Assembly: GCA_048814795.1 (NCBI GenBank) | Contig: CP184673.1 | Location: 1,798,001 to 1,862,000 of the forward strand | Direction: 5' to 3' | From: Thermatribacter sp048814795 | Lineage (GTDB): Bacteria > Atribacterota > Atribacteria > Atribacterales > Thermatribacteraceae | DNA: 64,000 nt | In this document: positions 35,193-43,215 of the stretch, piece by piece | Position numbering within the stretch: position 1 is the first letter of the stretch | Layout of the letters: the number at the start of each line of letters is the position of its first letter | Program-made: the position numbers and the translations under genes | Notes under the pieces: generated by a model | What the model saw: only the letters and a program-made list of their open reading frames with translations | Databases searched by the model: none | Told to the model about the DNA's origin: nothing

Positions 35193-37094
35193 CTAACGAT
35201 CAAATGAAAGTTTTTTCCCTAAATTCCAGAGTTTCAGCGTATTCAGGACCGAAAGAAGAGTTACTCCTACGTCAGCAAACACAGCCTCCCAGATGTTTGC
35301 GTCACCAGCTACACCCAACGCCATAAAAACAGCCTTTACTCCTAAAACCATCACAACGTTTTCAAGCGCAACTCGCCTCACCATCTTTGCTATCCTTACA
35401 GCCTCATAAACTCGCCAGGGATTACCGTCAGCAACCACCACATCCGCTGTTTCCATAGCTACACGACCACCTGAAGCACCAATTGCTATGCCAACATCGG
35501 CCTGTGCTATGGCTGGCGCATCATTAATACCGTCACCGACAAAAGCCGTTAAACCATTTGCCATTATCTCTTCCTTCAAAATTCTAAATTTGTCTTCAGG
35601 TAATAAACCAGCATAAAGGTGTTCAATGCCCAGCGCTTTGGCAACTTTTGCAGCCTCTTCCTTGGAGTCTCCAGTCAGAAGATAAGTTCGGATACCCATT
35701 TTGTTGAGCTCCTCAACGGTTCTTGCGGCCTGACGTTTTAACTCGTCGCCCAACTTAATGTAACCTGCGTATTCCTTATCAACCACCACATGTATCGCAT
35801 CAGGAATTTTACAAACTTCGCTTCGGTGTTTTATTTCCATTCTGTGTAACAAATCATCATTACCCACATGCACTACACGTCTCCCAACTATTCCCTGAAT
35901 ACCCATCCCTGGCATTTCCCGAACCTGGTTTACCGGATACTTAGTCCCAGGCCCATATTCTTTTACAACCGAACGTGCAATGGGATGGTTTGAAAAAGAC
36001 TCTACATGAGCTGCATATTCGAGTATTTCCTCTTTACCAAAAGGAGGTTCCCCTTGAATTTCCCTTATCCTAAAAGACCCCTCGGTCAGAGTTCCTGTCT
36101 TATCAAAAACCACGTTCTTCACTCTGGCCAGAGTATCCAGACTTTGGGAACCCTTGAAAAGAAGTCCTCTTTTTGCAGCAAAACCAATGCCAACAAAATA
36201 GCTGAGTGGAATGCTCAAAACCAGAGCACAAGGGCAGGAAATAACCAGAAGTACCAGTGCCCTATAAAACCAGAGAGAAAAACTTCCCCACCCAGCAAGC
36301 GGTGGAAAAATAGCCAGGAAAACTGCTATTAAAACCACAAGGGGAGTATAAATTCTGGCAAAAGTGGTAATGAAACGTTCAACTCTTGCCTTGCGTTCCA
36401 AAGCTTTTTCAACAAGCTCCATAATGCGAGAGATTGAAGTATCCTTGTAGGCACTCGTAGCCCGGATTTTGAGTACTCCCTCTCCATTTAGAAAACCACC
36501 CAGCACTTTCCCGCCAGGACGTACCAAAACCGGCCTCGGCTCTCCAGTAAGTGGAGAAGTATCTACCAGTGACTCTCCCTCAAGAACCATTCCATCCACA
36601 GGAATTGTTTCACCTGCTTTGACCAGAAGTAAATCACCAACCTTTACTTCCTGAGGAGGAACCATTCGAAAAACTCCATCTTTTAATACAGTAGCAAACT
36701 TAGGCTGAGTCTCGAGAAGGGACCTCACTGTACTGCGAGCATGCTTTACCGAAAGATCCTGCAAATATTCACCAATCGAATAAAACAGCATAACCCCGAC
36801 CGCTTCCGTGAAAGCTCCTATATAAAGAGCTCCCAGAGTAGCCACGCTCATCAGAAAGTTTTCATCAAACCAGTGCCTCCTCCACAATTCCTTTGCTGCT
36901 CTGCAAAGCACTGGATATCCTGCAATTAAGTAAGCGGTTAAAAGAAACAATCTTTCCCAAAAGATAAAGCTCTCCTTCCAAAAGAAAGCAAATAACAGAA
37001 AAATCCCTGAAACCAGCAAACGCAAAAACTCTCTTTTGTCAGAGAAGAAAAATGTCCTAAAACTCTGCTTTTCATCGTTCAGAGCACACACCAC
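35193..37094 (-). CDS. heavy-metal-translocating P-type ATPase (P1B, Zn/Cd/Pb type)
   Basis: 633 residues. Transmembrane metal motif SCPCALVLSIPL, phosphorylation site FDKTGTLTEG, HP motif SNHPIA, and GDGINDAPAIAQADVGIAIG are present. A lysine in the penultimate helix (GVKAVFMALG) and aspartate in the last (ADVGVTLLSVLN) fit the P1B-2 zinc/cadmium/lead class. It lacks the usual N-terminal HMA domain. GTG start at 37094 with AGGAG 6 nt upstream. Co-transcribed with the ArsR/SmtB sensor four bases upstream. Confidence 0.93.
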   Translation of the reverse strand: MVCALNDEKQSFRTFFFSDKREFLRLLVSGIFLLFAFFWKESFIFWERLFLLTAYLIAGYPVLCRAAKELWRRHWFDENFLMSVATLGALYIGAFTEAVGVMLFYSIGEYLQDLSVKHARSTVRSLLETQPKFATVLKDGVFRMVPPQEVKVGDLLLVKAGETIPVDGMVLEGESLVDTSPLTGEPRPVLVRPGGKVLGGFLNGEGVLKIRATSAYKDTSISRIMELVEKALERKARVERFITTFARIYTPLVVLIAVFLAIFPPLAGWGSFSLWFYRALVLLVISCPCALVLSIPLSYFVGIGFAAKRGLLFKGSQSLDTLARVKNVVFDKTGTLTEGSFRIREIQGEPPFGKEEILEYAAHVESFSNHPIARSVVKEYGPGTKYPVNQVREMPGMGIQGIVGRRVVHVGNDDLLHRMEIKHRSEVCKIPDAIHVVVDKEYAGYIKLGDELKRQAARTVEELNKMGIRTYLLTGDSKEEAAKVAKALGIEHLYAGLLPEDKFRILKEEIMANGLTAFVGDGINDAPAIAQADVGIAIGASGGRVAMETADVVVADGNPWRVYEAVRIAKMVRRVALENVVMVLGVKAVFMALGVAGDANIWEAVFADVGVTLLSVLNTLKLWNLGKKLSFDR

Positions 37095-37097
37095 TCT

Positions 37098-37469
37098 CTA
37101 CTCCTTTCTAACTCTCTCCTCCTCAAGATGGAGGATGGCAAACTTGAGAATAGAATACACGTGCTGATCATCGAGAGCGTAAAACACTCTGCGTCCTTCT
37201 CTGCGAAACCTTACCAAATGCATATTGCGTAAAAGCCTCAACTGATGCGATACTGTTGATGGGGTAGCACCTATTATTTTTGCAATGTCCAGATTACAAA
37301 GCTCGCCTTCCATGAGAGCCAGAACGATCTTCAAGCGAGTTGGGTCCGAAAAAGCCCTATAAAATTCTGCCAAATCCTTAATTCTTCTCTCACCTGGAGG
37401 CCAGGACCAGATTCCTTCGATCTTATCTTGGGTAGAGATTTTTCTTGGCGAACAATCATTACTTTTCAT
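37098..37469 (-). CDS. ArsR/SmtB-family metal-sensing repressor
   Basis: 123 residues with a winged helix (DPTRLKIVLALMEGELCNLDIAKIIGATPSTVSHQLRLLRNMHLV). The C-terminal helix has DDQHVYSILKFAILHLEEE, matching the alpha5 zinc site (D, H, H, E) of SmtB/CzrA-type sensors; the alpha3 motif ELCNLDIA keeps one cysteine. It should repress the downstream P-type ATPase until zinc or cadmium accumulates. A fitting inverted repeat lies at 37488-37503. Confidence 0.92.
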   Translation of the reverse strand: MKSNDCSPRKISTQDKIEGIWSWPPGERRIKDLAEFYRAFSDPTRLKIVLALMEGELCNLDIAKIIGATPSTVSHQLRLLRNMHLVRFRREGRRVFYALDDQHVYSILKFAILHLEEERVRKE

Positions 37470-37487
37470 TAATCATCACTTCGAAAG

Positions 37488-37503
37488 TTGAACAACAATT
37501 CAA
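37488..37503. promoter_or_regulatory. candidate ArsR/SmtB operator
   Basis: Inverted repeat TTGAA-CAACAA-TTCAA, 18 bp upstream of the arsR-type start codon. The TGAA arms resemble the TGAAC-type arms of SmtB-family operators. Confidence 0.6.
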
Positions 37504-37581
37504 TAATAATTATGCCACTCCCTCCTTTTCGCGTCAAAAGTAAAATCACTTGTCAAAACAGTATCTTATTCATAATCTTTC

Positions 37582-38496
37582 TCACAAATAGATAATGATG
37601 ATACGCGCAAGAGGAGCTATAACCATGCTGAGCAGGGTAGAAAAGGTCACCATGCTGGTTGCAAACTCAAAATCAGCCCCGTAAAATTTGGCCACAACCG
37701 AAGACTGCATCATCACCGGCATAGCAGCAACCACTACGAAAACGTCTTTCATTGCCTCGGGAACATTTAGCAAAATTGAAAACAACCAGGTAAGCAGCGG
37801 AGCAAACAAAAATCGCCCCAAAAGCGCTAAAAAAGCGCTTGAATCTAAAACAAATTTCCCCAAACCCATAAAACGAATATTCATGCCCACGCAAAAAAGA
37901 GCAAGAGGGGTTGTTAAGTTGCCAACCATTTCAAAACTTCTTAAAGCAAAGTTAGGTAGCTCAGCCTTGATTAACATCAATCCCACACCAATGAAAAAAG
38001 CGATAAGAGGAGGATTAAAAATCCGTTTTAAAACATCTAAACTCAAGAAGGGTGTTTTTCGGGAAGCGGTATCGGACACAATTCCCCATACACCTATTGT
38101 CCAGAACAAAGTGGTGTTTCCGAAATAATAAAGAAAAACATATGGCAGAGCTTTTTCTCCAAAAAGAACCTGGGTCAAAGGGAGTCCAACAAAGATGGTA
38201 TTGGACATTGCAAAGGTTACTCGAAACACACCAAATCGTTTTTGAGGAACGCCGCTGATTTTTCCCAGGCCTAAAGCCAGAACATAAGCAGCCAAAATAC
38301 TCAAAAAGGGAACTAAAATACCCCTACCTGAATCCAAAAGTTCCCTTAACTCAGAGTTAGAGACAAAATTAAAGACCATGTAACAGGGAAGAGTCACGCT
38401 TATAACCAGTCTGGCAAAAAGAGCAAACTCTCTTTCTCTAAACCATTTGAAATAGGCAAGCCAGTAGCCCAGAAAAACCAGTATTGCAATAACCAA
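37582..38496 (-). CDS. AEC (auxin efflux carrier) family transporter
   Basis: 304 residues with about ten membrane helices: GYWLAYFKWFRE, ISVTLPCYMVFNFVSN, TFAMSNTIFVGLPLTQVLFG (conserved crossing region) and VVVAAMPVMMQSSVVAKFYG near the C terminus. Bacterial AEC proteins export or import dicarboxylates such as malate or malonate. The TTG at 38496 is used, but the family usually has about eight more residues; FLDAIQGVL is encoded upstream without a normal start codon, so the true start is unclear. Confidence 0.87.
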   Translation of the reverse strand: MVIAILVFLGYWLAYFKWFREREFALFARLVISVTLPCYMVFNFVSNSELRELLDSGRGILVPFLSILAAYVLALGLGKISGVPQKRFGVFRVTFAMSNTIFVGLPLTQVLFGEKALPYVFLYYFGNTTLFWTIGVWGIVSDTASRKTPFLSLDVLKRIFNPPLIAFFIGVGLMLIKAELPNFALRSFEMVGNLTTPLALFCVGMNIRFMGLGKFVLDSSAFLALLGRFLFAPLLTWLFSILLNVPEAMKDVFVVVAAMPVMMQSSVVAKFYGADFEFATSMVTFSTLLSMVIAPLARIIIIYL

Positions 38497-38620
38497 AACT
38501 CCCTGTATAGCATCAAGAAAAATTTACACCACACCCTTCCTTAAAGAAAAAGTCTTTCTAAAATATGTTTCAAAATTGTATCATTAAAAAATAATCATCC
38601 AAACAACGTTGGAGGCAAAA

Positions 38621-40600
38621 ATGAATTTTCGGAAAGAGGTAACCAGCCTGGCCAAATATCTTGGAGCAGAAACCGAGTACCTGGATACTTCAGGAAAAAC
38701 CGTAAAAGTGCCCCTGGAAACTTTGCTGATTTTTATAAAAACTATGGGATTTGAAATACGCTCTGAAAAAGACCTTGAGGAAGCCAAGAACGCTTTGAAA
38801 GCCGACCACTCCAGAAAACTCCCAGTGTTGTTAACTAAAAATAGAAAGATAAGAGTCCCCTTTTCGGAGCAAAAAGAAGCAGTCCTCACCGACGAATATG
38901 GAAAAGCGGTTTTCACCACCCACAAAAATGGGTTCCTCCAATTGCCAGAAGACCTCCCTCCGGGATACTACTTTCTCAAAGTCTTCTCCCCAAGAAATCA
39001 TCAACCTGAAAAGGTGATGATCATACATAGCCCTGGAAAGGCTTACCTACCGCAAAAAAATCATTGGGGACTGTACCTTGGTCTTTACAGTTTACAAAGT
39101 ACAAACAACCAAGGAATAGGGGATCTTGCTGACCTTGCTAAACTTCAAGAGATCGTTGTTCAATCTGGTGCCTCATATCTGGGACTATTACCCTTGCATC
39201 TTATGGATAAAGAAGATCCGCTTCGAACCAGTCCCTACCTACCTTTAGATCGTTTTGCTTTCGACCCCATTTACATTCCCCTCAATCAGCACCCAGAAAG
39301 CTTTAATGACCAGGAGTTCAACCAATTTCGAAAGGCTTCTTTAGTTGATTACAAGCAGATATGGAAAACCAAAGAGCGGATCCTCCGCAAAAATTTTGAA
39401 AGAATGATTGGTTCCGAAGCCTTTAGGGAGAATATAGAAAATTTTTTGAAAAAGCGGGGGAAACGCTTTGCTTTGAGTATCTTATACCAATCCCTTGCCG
39501 CTCAAAAAGGAAATAACTGGCACAACTGGCCAGCAGAAATTCGAAAGCCCAGTTCAAGGCTACTTGAGCGTTTCCGCAAAACAAATGACAAAGAATACCT
39601 CTTTCAAGCCTTTTTGCAATTGCTCTTTCATAAATACCTTGAGGAACTGACCTCACAAAACAAAATACTGGCTCTTGATCTGCCACTTGGATTTGCCCCC
39701 CATGGAGCAGAAAACTGGATCGAGCAGGAAATAGTGGTTCCAGAGTTTTCAGTAGGTGCTCCACCTGATGCCTTCTCACCACAGGGCCAGAATTGGGGAT
39801 TTCATCCTTTGCATCCACACAAAATACGCAACAATCATTATCAACACTTTATTTCTCTTTTACGCTTCAACCTGCAATACGCAAGATTCTTACGTTTTGA
39901 CCACATACTTTCTTTAAAAAGGCTTTTCTGGATACCCCAGGGCGCTAAAGCTCATGAAGGGCTTTACGTGAAATACCCCACTAAAGAGCTTTTAAGCATT
40001 CTAACCTTGGAAAGCAAAAATGCTAACACAGTGATAATCGGAGAAGATCTGGGCACCGTGCCTCCTGGTTTTAGAAAGCTTTTACAACAACACAACGTAC
40101 TTTCAACACGCGTTTTTTATTTTGAAGTAGACCACCAAGGACTCCCTATCCCCCCTGAACAATATCCCCAAAAAAGTATCTTTCTCTTTAACACCCATGA
40201 TATGCCCCCACTCCGGGGATTCCTCAAAAGTCGGGATTTAAAATTGCGTCGAAAACTAAAAATCTTTGAGGAAGAAACCTTTGTAAAAAATTTCCTGGAA
40301 CGTAAAAAATTTATTGTGGGGATGTTACAACTACTTAAAACCAAAAAACTCTTACCCGAAGACGCTTCAGAAGAAGACTTTAAAGAAATCTTTCAGGCGC
40401 TTATTGCTTTTGGAAAAGATGTTCCTTCGTTAGTAAAAGCCTTGAGCCTTGAAGACCTTCTGGAAAAAACCTTCCAGCCTAATCTGCCTGGAACCACCAT
40501 AGAACAATATCCTAACTGGAGAAAAAAACACCGGATTAAATGGGAAACACTACAAAGAAAAATTGACCAAATAGCCAACTACTGGAACGAAACCAAGTAG
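38621..40600 (+). CDS. malQ: 4-alpha-glucanotransferase (amylomaltase, GH77)
   Basis: 659 residues from the ATG at 38621, with GGAGG 6 nt upstream. An N-terminal extension of about 140 residues precedes the GH77 barrel, longer than in compact thermophilic enzymes. Active-site regions: SPYLPLDRFAFDPIYIP, GAPPDAFSPQGQNWGFHP, RFDHILSL (nucleophile aspartate), IIGEDLGTVPPG (acid/base glutamate) and FNTHDMPPLRGF. It transfers glucan chains between maltodextrins. Monocistronic. Confidence 0.95.
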   Translation: MNFRKEVTSLAKYLGAETEYLDTSGKTVKVPLETLLIFIKTMGFEIRSEKDLEEAKNALKADHSRKLPVLLTKNRKIRVPFSEQKEAVLTDEYGKAVFTTHKNGFLQLPEDLPPGYYFLKVFSPRNHQPEKVMIIHSPGKAYLPQKNHWGLYLGLYSLQSTNNQGIGDLADLAKLQEIVVQSGASYLGLLPLHLMDKEDPLRTSPYLPLDRFAFDPIYIPLNQHPESFNDQEFNQFRKASLVDYKQIWKTKERILRKNFERMIGSEAFRENIENFLKKRGKRFALSILYQSLAAQKGNNWHNWPAEIRKPSSRLLERFRKTNDKEYLFQAFLQLLFHKYLEELTSQNKILALDLPLGFAPHGAENWIEQEIVVPEFSVGAPPDAFSPQGQNWGFHPLHPHKIRNNHYQHFISLLRFNLQYARFLRFDHILSLKRLFWIPQGAKAHEGLYVKYPTKELLSILTLESKNANTVIIGEDLGTVPPGFRKLLQQHNVLSTRVFYFEVDHQGLPIPPEQYPQKSIFLFNTHDMPPLRGFLKSRDLKLRRKLKIFEEETFVKNFLERKKFIVGMLQLLKTKKLLPEDASEEDFKEIFQALIAFGKDVPSLVKALSLEDLLEKTFQPNLPGTTIEQYPNWRKKHRIKWETLQRKIDQIANYWNETK

Positions 40601-40738
40601 AGACGCCCACTAAATTCTCTTCTTAAAATATCAGGACGTAATAAAAGCCCATAGCATTGAAGCACTATTCCTAATCACTGTTAACCACAGCAAATCCAGC
40701 GTTCCCAAAAGTAAACGAAACACTTCGGAGTAAACCCC

Positions 40739-40768
40739 TTGACGCCCCGCTTCTGCTTTCGGTACAAT
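40739..40768 (+). promoter_or_regulatory. promoter of tRNA-Thr
   Basis: TTGACG (40739-40744), 18-bp spacer and TACAAT (40763-40768), ending 9 bp before the tRNA. Confidence 0.65.
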
Positions 40769-40777
40769 TTTCAGGGA

Positions 40778-40852
40778 GCCGGTGTAGCTCAATGGTAGAG
40801 CAGCGGAATCGTAATCCGCAGGTTGTCCGTTCGAGTCGGATCGCCGGCTCCA
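40778..40852 (+). tRNA. tRNA-Thr (anticodon CGT)
   Basis: 75-nt cloverleaf: acceptor GCCGGTG with CGCCGGC, anticodon stem GCGGA/TCCGC with loop ATCGTAA (anticodon CGT, reading ACG), T-loop TTCGAGT, and encoded CCA. Confidence 0.96.
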
Positions 40853-40858
40853 GGATCT

Positions 40859-41080
40859 TTATTCGGTTATCTCTCTTAAACCCTGCTCGGTAATCAGTAC
40901 CCTACCGAAGGTTGAGTATTTCAAAAAACCTTTCTCAACCAAAGAACGGACCAGTTCCTTTACTTCCTCCTTAGCAAAACCAAGCTTCTCCCCCGCTTCC
41001 TCAGCATATACTGATACCCCAGAGGCAAAGTCTGCGTTTTCCCAAAGTGTTCTTAAAAACAGTAAGCTTCTTTTATCCAA
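40859..41080 (-). CDS. small winged-helix-like protein
   Basis: About 73 residues from a TTG at 41080, with GGGGGG 6 nt upstream; a longer frame reaches 41113. The pattern VYAEEAGEKLGFAKEEVKELVRSLVEKGFLKYSTFGRVLITEQG is that of a winged-helix domain (two helices then a beta wing). It may be a small DNA-binding regulator; there is no effector domain. It is convergent with the tRNA-Thr gene, ending 7 bp from it. Confidence 0.6.
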   Translation of the reverse strand: MDKRSLLFLRTLWENADFASGVSVYAEEAGEKLGFAKEEVKELVRSLVEKGFLKYSTFGRVLITEQGLREITE

Positions 41081-41269
41081 GGTCAACCCCCCTCTCAAGG
41101 ATGATTGCAACAAAATACTAATTAATAAGAATACAGCTGTTTTACCAAAACCACCTGAAGTAGTATACTTTTGAGAAATTTAAAAGTTCCGGCCTGGACG
41201 TTTTTATTTTAAAATAAATTTTCGGTTCAGAACAAAATGTAGTTTAAACCCTAAAAGAGGTGAACAAAA

Positions 41270-41776
41270 TTGGAAAAACAACTAACCTCTACAGACAAAT
41301 CTGAACGTAACTGGTTTGCCATAATCCTGGTCATAGCAGGTCTGGTTACCGGTTTTTCTCTTCTTTTTTCTCAAAAACATCTTGAAAAAAGCTTTGCCCT
41401 TCCAGACCTTTCGGGAAAAATCGTGTTTCTGGAAAACTTTGCGGGAAAACCCATAGTCATCGTTTTCTTTTCTCCTCGTTGCGGAGAATGTGTAGAAGAA
41501 GTTCCTATTTTGAAGGAGCTTTACCAAAATTACCGTGAAAAGGTCAATTTTGTAGCAGTAGGGATAAAATACGATAATGAAATACGTCATTTTGTTCAAC
41601 AATACGAAATTCCATTCCCGGTGGTAATTGATACTTCCCTGTTAGTAAGTAAGCGCTTTAAGGTTCACTGGCTACCAAGAATTGTCATTTTTGACAGTAA
41701 CGGTAAAATAGCTTTCGAGCACGAAAGCAAGCTTGAAAAAGAAGCATTTGAAGAAGCTATCCAAAAAGTGCTCTGA
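41270..41776 (+). CDS. membrane-anchored thioredoxin-like (TlpA/ResA-type) protein
   Basis: 168 residues: one N-terminal membrane helix (WFAIILVIAGLVTGFSLLF, about residues 15-33), then a redoxin domain on the outer face. The active site is CGEC in FFSPRCGECVEE and the cis-proline loop is HWLPRIVIF. TTG start at 41270 with GAGGTG upstream. Such proteins reduce disulfides for cytochrome or metal-site maturation. Nineteen bases upstream of a CopZ-like protein gene, suggesting a joint role in copper or cysteine-ligand handling. Confidence 0.85.
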   Translation: MEKQLTSTDKSERNWFAIILVIAGLVTGFSLLFSQKHLEKSFALPDLSGKIVFLENFAGKPIVIVFFSPRCGECVEEVPILKELYQNYREKVNFVAVGIKYDNEIRHFVQQYEIPFPVVIDTSLLVSKRFKVHWLPRIVIFDSNGKIAFEHESKLEKEAFEEAIQKVL

Positions 41777-41795
41777 AACAAAGGGAGGTCCTGGC

Positions 41796-42299
41796 GTGAA
41801 ACGGTGTTGCTGTTCTAATCAAACTGAAGTTACCATACATCACTCCTGTCCTTCTTGTGGCCAAGAGGGCCAACCCGTTAAAAGAATAACCGTACAAAGC
41901 ATTCTAAAACCAGAAAAGCATAAGCACCTCGAAGAGGGCAACTTCTGGGTATGCAAAAACCCTGACTGTCCGGTGCTTTATTACTCCTCCAGCGGGCAAA
42001 CCTACCTTGTTAAGGACGCACGTGTGAGAGTTGGCTTCAAGGTGAAAGAAGATCCCATGCCAGTGTGTTACTGCCACGGAGTAACAAAAAAGGATATTCT
42101 GAACAATTGGGAGAAAGTGCATAGCTTTAGCGAATTATTGAATTTGCTGGGTATAACCGGAGAATGCCAATGTGAAACCAAAAACCCAAAAGGTCGATGT
42201 TGCATAGACGACATCAGAAAAATAGTGCTCGAAGAGCTCGACGTAAACAACCCCAGGGAAATAAAAAATTCCTGCTGCAGCACGGATTGTTGCGGTTAA
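41796..42299 (+). CDS. CopZ-like Fe-S/zinc-binding metallochaperone
   Basis: 167 residues from a GTG at 41796, with GGGAGG upstream. Cysteine-rich: CCCSN at the N terminus, CPSCGQEG and CKNPDC (zinc ribbon), then CYCHGVTKKDI...CQCETKNPKGRCC, which fits the BFD-like [2Fe-2S] motif seen in the N-terminal half of Archaeoglobus CopZ. The HMA copper-binding domain of CopZ is missing; a short tail NSCCSTDCCG could bind metal instead. A role in copper or other soft-metal handling is inferred. Confidence 0.78.
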   Translation: MKRCCCSNQTEVTIHHSCPSCGQEGQPVKRITVQSILKPEKHKHLEEGNFWVCKNPDCPVLYYSSSGQTYLVKDARVRVGFKVKEDPMPVCYCHGVTKKDILNNWEKVHSFSELLNLLGITGECQCETKNPKGRCCIDDIRKIVLEELDVNNPREIKNSCCSTDCCG

Positions 42300-42301
42300 A
42301 A

Positions 42302-42331
42302 TTAACACTATTGAATAAATCGTGGTATAAT
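42302..42331 (+). promoter_or_regulatory. promoter of tRNA-Leu
   Basis: TTAACA (42302-42307), 18-bp spacer and TATAAT (42326-42331) with an upstream TG (extended -10), ending 12 bp before the tRNA. Confidence 0.65.
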
Positions 42332-42343
42332 TTTTGAGAAAAT

Positions 42344-42432
42344 GCCGGAGTGGCGGAATAGGCAGACGCAACGGACTTAAAATCCGTTGGAGCGCAAGCT
42401 CCGTGCCGGTTCGATTCCGGCCTCCGGCACCA
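42344..42432 (+). tRNA. tRNA-Leu (anticodon TAA)
   Basis: 89-nt class II tRNA with a long variable arm: acceptor GCCGGAG with CTCCGGC, anticodon stem ACGGA/TCCGT with loop CTTAAAA (anticodon TAA, reading TTA/TTG), variable stem GAGC/GCTC, T-loop TTCGATT, and encoded CCA. The foreign-looking segment 42433-48300 starts right after it. Confidence 0.97.
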
Positions 42433-42520
42433 GGGCTGGTTTGCACCCTCCCGAACCGAAGGGCCAGACTTTTGGGGTTTATGATTCCCCGGCGTTTCCT
42501 GTAGCCTCCTTGATGGAAAG

Positions 42521-43215
42521 TCAGGCTTTCTGGTATTCCCTCAAAAGGTGGGTAAGGAACAGAGAACATTCCTCACAGTCTGAAGGCCGGTGGTTACAGA
42601 CCCGGCTGGAGAGTGGATACCGTAGCACAATCGTAGTGGCATCCGAGCTGAAGCACCATTGAGGAACCTCTGGAAGGTGGCAGCCTTCTTCCAAATCGTT
42701 GGAAGCCTCCGGTTTTGTTTTACCAGAGCTGAGGGTAATCAACCGTTCCAGGTTACACCCCTGCGCTGTGAACCACTCTCTCACTACCTGAGCTTGTTTT
42801 TCCGACAACACCTGGCTGCACTTACCTTCACCTGTACAATCCGTATGCCCTTTGATGCAGATTTCAGTATCCAGGTACCCCTCAATTACTGCCAGAACAG
42901 AGAATCGGTACGGCATCGGACCAAATAGTTGCCTGGTCGCAGCCGGAGAGAACGAGACATCCAGCATCAGTTTCAGGGATGGCGAGGATTCATGGTTATC
43001 TTTCCAACTTTCTCTCCTGAGGATGATGGAACTGTGCCAAGGGTATACTATGGGGCTCAGTGCCGGATTATCTTCGCCGGTGACCAGCTGAGGAGTATCC
43101 GGAGAATCCTCCCAGGGGTCCAGCTGAGTCGTCTCACAGACTCTGGGGTCTGGCAGGATTCCCGGACGCTCCAGGTCAAGGTGTAGCTCTCCACCGACTA
43201 TACTTCGACAAGCGC
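42521..43215 (-). pseudogene. OmpA-C-terminal-domain protein remnant
   Basis: A frame of about 230 codons without stops. It contains the OmpA peptidoglycan-binding pattern: IEGYLDTEICIKGHTDCTGEG, LSEKQAQVVREWF, and ASNDLEEG. After EEG the sequence loses the family pattern, suggesting a frameshift. No proper start exists: the frame runs upstream into the end of the ABC transporter gene, whose stop codon is at 43198. The 5' part of the original gene appears to have been replaced by the neighbouring foreign segment. Intact relatives anchor the outer membrane to peptidoglycan. Confidence 0.65.

Noticed and set aside
42433..42520. attR-like duplicate of the tRNA-Leu 3' end
   Set aside because: No repeat of the tRNA-Leu T-arm or acceptor sequence was seen near 48300 or elsewhere in the island.
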